NCBI RefSeq assembly: GCF_000176155.1
Contig: NZ_ACZO01000007.1
Span: 372,001-436,000 of the forward strand
Reading direction: 5' to 3'
From: Vibrio metschnikovii CIP 69.14
GTDB taxonomy: Bacteria > Pseudomonadota > Gammaproteobacteria > Enterobacterales > Vibrionaceae
DNA: 64,000 bases
In this document: piece after piece, positions 29,029 to 38,924 of the stretch
Layout of the letters: the number at the start of each line of letters is the position of its first letter
Position numbering within the stretch: position 1 is the first letter of the stretch
Program-made: the position numbers and the translations under genes
Notes under the pieces: model-generated
Told to the model about the DNA's origin: nothing
The model's database searches: none
Seen by the model: only the letters and a program-made list of their open reading frames with translations

Positions 29029-29385
29029 TCATCATCTTCACGGGTAGATTTCTATCAAAAAATCTTATGCTTTCATTACGTTACTTTTTGCTCTAGTACA
29101 CTTTAGAACAAACTGAATCTTCTGCCATCAATAAACTTGCGTACCTTCACGAGTTAGAGAAAATCTTCTCAACGTTCAGTGCGTTATGCATAGAATAGAC
29201 AATATCGCTTATGGCGGCTAATCGCCTCGAACGATTAATCTGATAGGTAACTGTCCAAATAACTTGAAGATTCAGTAAGGTAGGTAGATAGTAGTTGGAT
29301 GGCATTCGATAACATTAACCATAATCAAACTGTATTGCATCTATCACGAGTTCTATCCCATTATGTGAAGTATGTATCGGTGCTC

Positions 29386-29508
29386 ATACCTAAACCCGTT
29401 GACGTTGCAGGTAGGTAGTCAGAGAGTTTAGCCTATGAACATAGATGATCATGGGCGTGAAATAAGCAAAGTAAACCAACACTGCAGCTTCAACTAAAAA
29501 GTTATATA
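29386..29508. repeat. ERIC-like intergenic palindrome, full-length (tandem copy A)
   Basis: It begins ATACCTAAACCCGTTGACG, contains TTGCAGGTAGG in the left arm and CCAACACTGCAGCTTCAAC in the right arm, and ends GTTATATA. The arms are complementary around GTTGCAG/CTGCAGC. Confidence 0.75.
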
Positions 29509-29624
29509 CCTAAACAATTTGGCGTTACAGAAAGACGGTAAGTGAGTAAGCCCCCATAGACAACGATGTGATTGGGGCGAGCGAACCTAGCTACCAGCAC
29601 GTAAGTTCAAGTCGCAAAGGTATA
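29505..29624. repeat. ERIC-like intergenic palindrome, full-length (tandem copy B)
   Basis: It begins TATACCTAAACAATTTGGCG and ends CAAAGGTATA, with the core GATTGGGGCGAGCGAACC. It shares its first bases (TATA) with the end of copy A, so the two are directly abutted. Confidence 0.75.
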
Positions 29625-29644
29625 AGTCAATAAAGGAGATAAAG

Positions 29645-30106
29645 ATGAATATTGGTATCAATGAATCTGATCGCATTAACATTGCCCAAGGACTAAAACG
29701 GTTACTCGCCGATTCGTACACCCTGTACCTACAAACCCATAATTTCCATTGGAACATTACTGGGCCACAATTTCGTGAGCTGCATTTAATGTTTGAAGAG
29801 CACTACACTGAGCTCGCGGTTGCAGTGGATGATATCGCCGAACGTATCCGCTCTTTAGACGTAGCGGCGCCGGGAACCTACAAAGAATTTGCTGAGCTTA
29901 GCTCAATTAAAGAAGTGGTAGGGCTAACTGATGGCGTGGAGATGGTTAACATCCTTACTCAATCTCATGAACAAGTGATCCGTACTTGCCGTGATGTACT
30001 GAAACTCGCTCAAGCAGCAGACGATGAATCTACCGCTTCACTGGTCTCTGACCGAATGCGTGTCCATGAAAAAACCGCATGGATGCTACGCGCTACTTAC
30101 CGATAA
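29645..30106 (+). CDS. dps: Dps-family ferritin-like DNA-protecting protein
   Basis: This 153-residue protein has the Dps ferroxidase signature [15 protein letters not shown] with [23 protein letters not shown], which carries the His, Asp and Glu iron ligands shared between subunits. Dps forms 12-mers that oxidise and store iron with hydrogen peroxide and protect DNA. It lacks the long Lys-rich N-terminus used for DNA binding in E. coli Dps, so iron/peroxide detoxification is the safer role. AAAGGAGATAAAG gives a good ribosome site. Its divergent neighbour katG supports an oxidative-stress role. Confidence 0.93.
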   Translation: MNIGINESDRINIAQGLKRLLADSYTLYLQTHNFHWNITGPQFRELHLMFEEHYTELAVAVDDIAERIRSLDVAAPGTYKEFAELSSIKEVVGLTDGVEMVNILTQSHEQVIRTCRDVLKLAQAADDESTASLVSDRMRVHEKTAWMLRATYR

Positions 30107-30160
30107 GCGTCATAACGCTCCTCGTTTGACTTCCTATCAAGGTTAAACGTCTAAAAAATC

Positions 30161-30196
30161 AATAAAGGGGTGTAATCGCGCATCCCTTTTTATTTT
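30161..30196 (+). terminator. Terminator after dps
   Basis: AAAGGGGTG and CATCCCTTT pair with a short loop (one bulged G), followed by TTTATTTT. Confidence 0.75.
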
Positions 30197-30382
30197 CCTC
30201 CTCACAAAAAATTCCTCTTCCCTTTGTTTTGCCATAGATTTTTAACTACTTTCCGTGCATTATTTCTCATTGGTGACAGTTATAAAAATAACCAAAGCTC
30301 AGTCTGTTACTGTTAATGACGAGGAGGCGGTATCGCTATCATCATCTGATGACCAACGAATACCGTCCAGTATCAGGGATAA

Positions 30383-31753
<1,371 letters not shown>

Positions 31754-31759
31754 AATAAA

Positions 31760-31781
31760 TGAGGGGGAATCGTCCCCCTCA
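31760..31781 (+). terminator. Hairpin after gdhA
   Basis: TGAGGGGGA and TCCCCCTCA form a 9-bp stem with a 4-nt loop, 6 nt after the gdhA stop. No T-run follows. It separates gdhA from the convergent sensor kinase. Confidence 0.6.
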
Positions 31782-31821
31782 TGCATCATTACCGACCATA
31801 ATCAAACATACTTATTGTTAG

Positions 31822-34800
31822 CTATTTTTTTAAATATTCATTGATCGTGATTGTTACACTACTATTAATTTCAACTAAATCATTAATTATAGATATCACT
31901 TCCTCTATAGATTGAGATTGTTCAATCATTGCACATTTTTCAGACATCGAAATACATCCTATTATATTAGAACCACTTTTCATTTTATGAGCTAAAGACT
32001 GGCTTTCTTTTATTTTTCCATCTGAAACAAAGGAAGTTAGCATATTAATATCTTTTTCATTTTGAATTAAGAACTGTCTTAATATCTCAAGCACAACTTC
32101 TTCATTATTAATGAGCGATACAAGCTTATTAATATCTAATAATTCATCTTTTTTCTTAATTTCATTTCCCGGAATATAATATAATTGATTTTCCATGGAA
32201 ATATCGAGTAACACTTTTTCCAATCCATCAATTGTGATTGGTTTAAATAAACAATCATTCATTCCAGACTGAAGACACTCATTAACTACTTCTTGTTGAG
32301 CATTTGCAGTGTAACCTATAATATAAGCTGGACCATTATTATTTTCATTCTCATATTCTCTTATTTTCCTTGCCAATTCATAACCATTAATATCTGGCAT
32401 ATTACAGTCAGTTATTATAATCTGATAATTTTTATTCTTAATTAAATCCAATGCACTGCGCCCACCGTCAACTCCATCAACTTGATGACCAAGAAACTTC
32501 AATTGCTCAGATAGTAACAATCTATTAGGGAAATAGTCATCAACAATTAATATGTTTATACTTTTAATTTCCATATTAATATGACTAACTTCTTTTGATG
32601 ACTCGTCTTTATTATCAATTGCTATCATAAAGGGCGTAATAATAGTAATTTTGGTCCCTATATTTTCTGTACTCTCAATACTAAACGAAGATTCCATTAA
32701 GCTACAAATCGATTTAACAATCATTAAACCTAACCCTGTCCCACCTCGTCCTAGATGGTTATTCGCCTGATTAAAAGCTTCAGATATATTTTCTAATTCA
32801 GATTCTGGAATACCAATCCCAGTGTCTTTGACTACAAGTTTAATAATGCGAATATCTTCTGATTTATCAATTAGTGTTATGCTAACATTAACCTCACCTT
32901 TATCTGTAAATTTTATTGCATTGCTTATAATATTAAGCAGTATTTGTTTTACTCGTGTCTCATCAAAAGTAAAATCTTCGAAAATATTCTCATCAAAATG
33001 AAGAGTTAAAGATATGCCTTTTTGTTTAGCTAGATGACTATATATGTTATATATAGAATTAACACAGTTCTTTAAATTATTCCTTTTAGGTTTTAACGTT
33101 AATCGTCCAGCTTCAATTTTTGCAATATCTAATATATCACCAATTAAGGTTAATAAATCTTGTGCAGCTTCATTAGCAATACTAATAGAGTGAAAATCAA
33201 ACTCTTGATGTTTTGATTTTTTCAAGGCTAAATCTAATAAACCAACAATAGCATTAATCGGAGTTCGAATTTCATGACTCATCGTTGCTAAAAATCGACT
33301 TTTCGCAATATTAGCTGAATCGGCCAACTCTTTAGCATCAAATAGTTGTTGAGTTAGTTCGGCACGGTCACTAATATCTATCCATCCACCAATGACACCG
33401 TCAACACTATTTCCATTTTTTACTCTAAATGGCTGTATCCAATGATATAAATAAAGTATTTTATTATCTTTGAAAACTTTTCTATCTTTAAAAATTGCTG
33501 AGTCTTCATTAATAGAAATTAGATGATCACTATGAATTTCTTGTCTAGTTTCATGAGCAATGAAGCTATTAGAAGTTTTTTTTCCGACAAGATTTACATT
33601 TTCCTTATCTATAAATCGACTATAGCTTTTATTATAAAGAATATATTCCAAATTACTATTTCTCACATATATCGGGTGTGGAATACTATCCACTATTATT
33701 TGCATAAAGTTTAATTGCTGATGAAGCTGTTTTTTTACAAGTAAAGTTTTCTTATAGCTCCTATATAAAAATACACCACTTAACACAATAATTAACAAAA
33801 TAAAAAACACAGATACTATCATTGTATATATAGTATATCGATAATCCCTCCATGTTTGTGAAACAGGTACTGCATTTCTTTGCCATCGATTAGCAATAAG
33901 ATTCATATCTTCAATAGTAATTAATTTCAACAATTCGTAATTAATGTTAATAACCTCTTCATTATTTTTATCTATAACAAAATTAAAAATATCTGGTTTA
34001 ATTTCGGTTACTAAATCTTTTATCATTAATTCATTTCTAAAATATTTATCTAAATAATAGTTGCTTGTTATTAGAGGCGCTATTGATATGGCTTTACTCG
34101 ATGTTTTTGTTAAATCAGTTAAAGCTTCTAAATAATTTTTTGACATCACAATTTTTTTATCAGGATACAACTCATTGATACTATTTTTCAAACTTTCTGA
34201 TTCTGGAATAAAAACAATATCAAAATCACCATTAAAGCCCATTTTAGTAATAGTAACTAAAGTTGATTTCGCAACAAATCGATTAAAAACTTGAGTATTA
34301 TCATTCAAATTAGACTTTGGTAAAACAGTAAGGTCAGCTTTACCTGAATTTAAAATATCTAATTGCTCCCGCTCATTAGTAACAAATTGATATTTAAATT
34401 CAATACCACTAAGAAGCCTAAAAAGCTCCAAAACATCTATAATAATCCCTCTCGGAATTTCATTTGCATCTAAATAACTGATAGGTGCTGAATATTTAGA
34501 AAGTACAACATTTATAGTACTGCTCTTAAAATTTTCTTTCGCTAAAGATCTTGCATACAATAAGGTATCTCTTTCTGGAACAGACATACCACCACCATTC
34601 CAATAGTTAGATAGTCTATAAGATAAATTACTATCTATTTTAGATAAAATAAAGTCGATAAATTCTATTAACTGATAATTTTCCTTTTTAGCTGAAAAGG
34701 CGAATCCTTTAGAATCAATTTCAATCAAATCATGAAACTTTATTTTACCGATAAACTCTCGGTTAATTTGATAATTGGCTGAGTATAAATCAAGAATAAT

Positions 34801-35406
34801 ATAATCGACCTCACCTTGAATCAAAGCAGATATAACCTCAGATGGTGTTTTGTATAGAGTCAATTTTGAATCTGGAAACATTTTTAATATATCTTCATTT
34901 TTTAAATACTCATTAACCATACCTATTTTATTTATTAAAGCATTTTCAGATAAATCTCTCAAAGTAAATAAAGATGGTACATCTTGCTTATAAGGTAAAC
35001 TTAACTGGAGACCAAAATATTCTTCATATGAGTTAGAGGTCGTTAATAAATCTATTTCACTTTTTTTTATGGCATTAATAGCATCCACTCGATTTTGATA
35101 TGGTATTAAAGTCACTTCAATACCAGCTATCAATTCAATAACTCTTAAGTAATCAGCGGTTAATCCCTCATAAAAAACATTTCTACCACTGCTTACAGTA
35201 TCATAAGGGGAAAAGTCATTTAAAACAAAACCTACTTTCAACTTTTCAGGTTTATACCCTGAATAACTGTTTAGAAAATAACTTGAAATCGAATCTAAAT
35301 CATAAGATTGATAATTAACTGAACTACTTATTTCATATGTGTAACAATTAAAAGAGAAAATGAAAATAAAAATAGATTTTGAAAGAATCGATAATACAAA
35401 TCTCAT
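31822..35406 (-). CDS. BvgS/RocS-type unorthodox hybrid sensor histidine kinase
   Basis: The 1194-residue protein has a signal peptide, two tandem periplasmic SBP_bac_3 (Venus-flytrap) domains (about 50-280 and 290-510), one membrane helix (about 525-548), a PAS domain (about 565-680), HisKA with SHEIRTP (His about 711), HATPase with NAIKF, DTGIGIPES and GGTGLGL, a receiver with the phospho-acceptor in TDCNMPDI (about 1000) and an HPt domain with AHKMKSG (His about 1139). This is the exact order of BvgS/EvgS/RocS kinases. Its ATG overlaps the stop of the LuxR-type regulator gene by 4 nt, so they form a phosphorelay pair. It is AT-rich like the rest of the island. Its likely target is the adjacent pilus operon. 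Confidence 0.93.
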   Translation of the reverse strand: MRFVLSILSKSIFIFIFSFNCYTYEISSSVNYQSYDLDSISSYFLNSYSGYKPEKLKVGFVLNDFSPYDTVSSGRNVFYEGLTADYLRVIELIAGIEVTLIPYQNRVDAINAIKKSEIDLLTTSNSYEEYFGLQLSLPYKQDVPSLFTLRDLSENALINKIGMVNEYLKNEDILKMFPDSKLTLYKTPSEVISALIQGEVDYIILDLYSANYQINREFIGKIKFHDLIEIDSKGFAFSAKKENYQLIEFIDFILSKIDSNLSYRLSNYWNGGGMSVPERDTLLYARSLAKENFKSSTINVVLSKYSAPISYLDANEIPRGIIIDVLELFRLLSGIEFKYQFVTNEREQLDILNSGKADLTVLPKSNLNDNTQVFNRFVAKSTLVTITKMGFNGDFDIVFIPESESLKNSINELYPDKKIVMSKNYLEALTDLTKTSSKAISIAPLITSNYYLDKYFRNELMIKDLVTEIKPDIFNFVIDKNNEEVININYELLKLITIEDMNLIANRWQRNAVPVSQTWRDYRYTIYTMIVSVFFILLIIVLSGVFLYRSYKKTLLVKKQLHQQLNFMQIIVDSIPHPIYVRNSNLEYILYNKSYSRFIDKENVNLVGKKTSNSFIAHETRQEIHSDHLISINEDSAIFKDRKVFKDNKILYLYHWIQPFRVKNGNSVDGVIGGWIDISDRAELTQQLFDAKELADSANIAKSRFLATMSHEIRTPINAIVGLLDLALKKSKHQEFDFHSISIANEAAQDLLTLIGDILDIAKIEAGRLTLKPKRNNLKNCVNSIYNIYSHLAKQKGISLTLHFDENIFEDFTFDETRVKQILLNIISNAIKFTDKGEVNVSITLIDKSEDIRIIKLVVKDTGIGIPESELENISEAFNQANNHLGRGGTGLGLMIVKSICSLMESSFSIESTENIGTKITIITPFMIAIDNKDESSKEVSHINMEIKSINILIVDDYFPNRLLLSEQLKFLGHQVDGVDGGRSALDLIKNKNYQIIITDCNMPDINGYELARKIREYENENNNGPAYIIGYTANAQQEVVNECLQSGMNDCLFKPITIDGLEKVLLDISMENQLYYIPGNEIKKKDELLDINKLVSLINNEEVVLEILRQFLIQNEKDINMLTSFVSDGKIKESQSLAHKMKSGSNIIGCISMSEKCAMIEQSQSIEEVISIINDLVEINSSVTITINEYLKK

Positions 35407-36011
35407 ACATTATTTCTCTTTGCTATAGAGATAAGATCAACTATATTTTTAGCATTTAATTTATCCATAATTCTTTTTTTATACGTGCTGACAGTTTTGT
35501 TGCTGATCAACATTTTTTCTGCTATTTCGTTATTAGAAAGTCCCGAAACTAGATAGTTAAACACGACTATTTCTCTAGCTGATAAGATAGATAAATCATT
35601 TTGATCTTGTACAGTTGATAAGTGAGTTACACAGTCGGGGAAAAATTTATACCCAGCAGCAATTGCTTTCATTGCAGTAACCAGCTCTTCTAAACCTGTT
35701 TCTTTTGAAAGATAACCATAAGCACCGGCCTGCATACATAGACTCACAAAATGTGAGTTAGGCTGTGACGTTAATACCAAAAACTTTGTTGTAATCCCCA
35801 TTGCAGTACAACGTTCGATAACGGATATCCCATCAATCAAGGGAATAGAAATATCAATAACGACAATATGTGGTTGATATTCTTTTATTTTTTTTATAGC
35901 TTCCACACCATTTTTAGCTTCAGCCACAACAGAAAAATTGTTTTTCTCTAATATAACTTTTGCAGCCATCAATACAATTGGGTGATCATCAACTAAAATA
36001 ATATTTGTCAT
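35403..36011 (-). CDS. LuxR-type (NarL/BvgA family) response regulator, partner of the hybrid kinase
   Basis: This 202-residue protein has an N-terminal receiver (LVDDHP at residues 6-11, phospho-acceptor Asp53 in VVIDISIPL, Thr/Ser in VLTSQP, Lys in GYLSKE) and a C-terminal LuxR/GerE helix-turn-helix (LSAREIVVFNYLVSGLSNNEIAEKM with NKTVSTYKKRIMDKL). It is the same architecture as BvgA, EvgA and RocA1. It is translationally coupled to the sensor kinase. A very similar protein is encoded at the other end of the island (52771-53400). It probably controls the fimbrial operon that points towards it. Confidence 0.93.
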   Translation of the reverse strand: MTNIILVDDHPIVLMAAKVILEKNNFSVVAEAKNGVEAIKKIKEYQPHIVVIDISIPLIDGISVIERCTAMGITTKFLVLTSQPNSHFVSLCMQAGAYGYLSKETGLEELVTAMKAIAAGYKFFPDCVTHLSTVQDQNDLSILSAREIVVFNYLVSGLSNNEIAEKMLISNKTVSTYKKRIMDKLNAKNIVDLISIAKRNNV

Positions 36012-36108
36012 AACACTCCTAATGAAAGAATAAGGAAAATAATTATCATTTATAATAATAAGTTTTTATGTTCGTTATCAGTTTAGCAGTTACTGATTAA
36101 CGTGCAAT

Positions 36109-36137
36109 AAAAAAGCCCAACGATTTGGGCTTTTTTA
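36109..36137. terminator. Strong bidirectional terminator
   Basis: AAAAAAGCCCAA and TTGGGCTTTTTT form a 12-bp stem with a 4-nt loop. It ends transcription of the first lipoprotein gene (minus strand) before the regulator gene. Confidence 0.9.
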
Positions 36138-36167
36138 TGTTTCTAAATAAAATCAATTAATAGGGAA

Positions 36168-38738
36168 TTAATCCTCTTCATGAGGATCAGCACCAAATAA
36201 CCAAGTAACTGCATTAGCAAAAAAGATAGAGTTTGATACATCATAACGAGCACCTCTACCATAGTTTGGCTTATCTACAGGCGTCCAATCCGCCTCAGGA
36301 TCATCAAAATTAATCTTATAATTTTTTACATAAAATGGATACGCTCTATTATTATCATTGGGTGGAGTACCTGAAACTCTGAATCCAATAAAACCAGCAT
36401 CACCAGTCCATACAAATTTTAGCTTGCTATGTCTTAATGCCGTAATGGCAGCATCACCTTCTCTAGGCTGAGTATTGCCTGATACATCAAATCCATTACT
36501 GTAAGCGACATAGCTATTTTTGGGTAAGTTATGAACATAAGAAACACTCGATTGATCAAGTCCCCAGTATTTATTTCTGATGTCACCAAAAGGACCATTA
36601 ACAAGTGGATCATCGATATCCTTAAACTGAAAAACACCACCAGCGGCAGAAGTAGTTCCATAATTAACTTGATCACCAAATACTGCAAACATAATATCCC
36701 TAGTTGATGCGTTAGTTTGTGAAAAGTACATTAATACTCCGCCATCATAAAGAAAATCTCTTAATCGATTTGTGGTTACCGCATCTGGTCGATTAGGGTA
36801 ACCTATATGAACAATAGCTGGTGGATAATCTCTATCTAACGCAGCGCGTAGCACCGCATATTGATAATCTCGTGCAGTTTCAAAAACCCACTGTGCATCC
36901 AAACCCACTTTACCTTCCGGACCAAAGTTAAGCTTACTTTTTAACACTGCATTTGCAGCAATTGTTCGTCTAGATACAGGATCAACTTCAGCAGCAGAAT
37001 TAAATCCACTATAAGACTGATTATTTAAGCTACCCATGCCAAACATAAATATTTCATCAATGACATCTATCACTCTTGAAGAGGTATACTGACCATCACG
37101 ACTGGTTACAGTAACGGTTGCTGTGCCTTTACTTCGCCCTACTGCTCTTCCTGTCATCGTATTAACAGTTAAAACTGATGGATCGCTTGTTGTCCAAGTT
37201 AGACCTTTAGTATAGAACGTATTGTCACCAGTACTATTAGTATAAGTGACAACTAGATCTTTATAGGTTCCAGTAATAATGTAGAATGGATCTCGAATTT
37301 CAAAATCTCTAATATTTAGATTCAGACAGCTTACAGATGCAAGCTGGGTTTCTTCTCCACTAGACACACTACCGCGATTATCTTGATAGATACTTATTTC
37401 TTCTGTCCCAACATCCTTAAGCCAATAGTTTAAATTCTTAGCCCATGTTGCAGATTTCGCTAACTGATTCGAGCGTTTTTGAGTAATTAATTCAATTTCT
37501 TCAGCACTAGGCAACCGTCCTCCCTTAGCTTTACAATAGGCCCCTGCTGTTTTAGCATCAAACAGTGCGATATTAAGTGGTTCAGAAACAAAACCATCTA
37601 TTGTTTGTGTGCTTTGATAGTTAAAACCGTATTTATCACTTATCGATTGCACTAGAGGACCTGAAAGAGTAAAACTGGATCTAACATCACCCGTATCATA
37701 GTAATAGTCTTTTATTGGTGAGGAAACACGAATATTTATCACACCAACACCATATCCACCATTATGATCAGAGATCATATAATTAATGTAATACTGACCG
37801 GGAACTTTAGCTAAGAATTTAATTTTTTTATTATAAAAATCTATCGTATCAAGCTTTTCCGAATCAAATGGGAGGCTGACTGATGCATTCGTTGATTGCA
37901 CATCAATAATTTGTAATGGATCCCCGTCCGGATCAGAGATAAAATCACTCACATCAATGATGATCTCTTCGTAAGCGGGGACAGCTCTAATCATATTACC
38001 TGGGTCATAATAGTAACTGAACGACCCCACCTCAGGCGGCTGGTTGCCTTCTCCCGACACACCAACTAATACGGTACCAATATAATATTGACTCGTATTG
38101 CTATTATACGCACTATAGAATAATCGGTTATAACCCGCTTCTTGTACGCAATAATTGAGTGTATTCATCGAGGAACCAAAGGAGTTCACCACACCTGAGC
38201 CAATCACGTCTATATTTGGCTGAAGGCTCGCCCCATTGGGGATGACATCTTGCAAAGAGATGGATGAGCAAGTTTGAGCTTCCAATGCAATTGACTTTGG
38301 TGGTAGCGTAAAAGACGCTAAGCTTGCCGTATTTACCGATACCTCTTCTTGCACCAATACACGTGAATAGCCAGTTGCCGTAGCTGGTGTTTGACTTTGA
38401 TTTGCACTAACTGTGTATTTGAAACTGCAGGTGGTTGGATCATTAGTTTCAATTTCAAACTGGGTATCACCAACACTCGTTACTTGGCAGCCTTGCTGGT
38501 TAGTTAGCGGCTCAACGCTTGACAGCGTCACCGCTGCATTCACATCGGATGCAATCACATCGCGATCAATCATCACCGTCGCACGAGAATAAGGTTTAAC
38601 CATTCGAGTAATATCTTGAGTATGCAAAGATACCGCTTTTTGTTGTGGTGGCGTTATTGGAGAAACACTATCTTCTTGTTTACAAGCGAATAAAAGTAAA
38701 CAAAATAAAATGACCAACCCTTTTTGACTTTTAGACAT
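36168..38738 (-). CDS. Large surface lipoprotein, mosaic paralog 1
   Basis: From ATG 38738 (AGAAGG 5 nt upstream) the protein is 856 residues. A lipobox CLLLFAC places the lipidated Cys at residue 19. Then come Ig-like segments (a cadherin-like DFISDPDGDPLQI near residue 280), a DUF1566/Lcl-like patch (CKAKGGRLPSAEEIELI near 415), a Big_2-like Ig domain (LTWTTSDPSVLTVNTMTGRA), and a C-terminal alpha/beta domain with IVHIGYPNRP and LRDFLYDGGVLMYFS that resembles glutamine-amidotransferase-like folds without an obvious catalytic triad. The first half is nearly identical at DNA level to the next gene; the second half is clearly diverged. Function unknown; a surface ligand-binding or pilus-associated role is inferred from position. 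Confidence 0.85.
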   Translation of the reverse strand: MSKSQKGLVILFCLLLFACKQEDSVSPITPPQQKAVSLHTQDITRMVKPYSRATVMIDRDVIASDVNAAVTLSSVEPLTNQQGCQVTSVGDTQFEIETNDPTTCSFKYTVSANQSQTPATATGYSRVLVQEEVSVNTASLASFTLPPKSIALEAQTCSSISLQDVIPNGASLQPNIDVIGSGVVNSFGSSMNTLNYCVQEAGYNRLFYSAYNSNTSQYYIGTVLVGVSGEGNQPPEVGSFSYYYDPGNMIRAVPAYEEIIIDVSDFISDPDGDPLQIIDVQSTNASVSLPFDSEKLDTIDFYNKKIKFLAKVPGQYYINYMISDHNGGYGVGVINIRVSSPIKDYYYDTGDVRSSFTLSGPLVQSISDKYGFNYQSTQTIDGFVSEPLNIALFDAKTAGAYCKAKGGRLPSAEEIELITQKRSNQLAKSATWAKNLNYWLKDVGTEEISIYQDNRGSVSSGEETQLASVSCLNLNIRDFEIRDPFYIITGTYKDLVVTYTNSTGDNTFYTKGLTWTTSDPSVLTVNTMTGRAVGRSKGTATVTVTSRDGQYTSSRVIDVIDEIFMFGMGSLNNQSYSGFNSAAEVDPVSRRTIAANAVLKSKLNFGPEGKVGLDAQWVFETARDYQYAVLRAALDRDYPPAIVHIGYPNRPDAVTTNRLRDFLYDGGVLMYFSQTNASTRDIMFAVFGDQVNYGTTSAAGGVFQFKDIDDPLVNGPFGDIRNKYWGLDQSSVSYVHNLPKNSYVAYSNGFDVSGNTQPREGDAAITALRHSKLKFVWTGDAGFIGFRVSGTPPNDNNRAYPFYVKNYKINFDDPEADWTPVDKPNYGRGARYDVSNSIFFANAVTWLFGADPHEED

Positions 38739-38825
38739 ATGACCTTCTAATAAAGATTTTCGTACCAGCATAACTACCTCAGTTTATGTTTAACAATCAG
38801 ACACCTTTACTTTAGTTCATACTAG

Positions 38826-38857
38826 TAAAAAGGGGTCACCACCGCCTAAGCGGTGGT
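38826..38857 (-). terminator. Terminator between the two mosaic lipoprotein genes
   Basis: ACCACCGC and GCGGTGGT pair with a 4-nt loop. On the minus strand GACCCCTTTTTAC follows. It separates the transcription units of the two paralogs. Confidence 0.75.
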
Positions 38858-38924
38858 TGAAATATGAAAACGCAAAGCTTAAGTGTAGTGACTGAACTTA
38901 CTATTGTTATAATAATATATTCAT

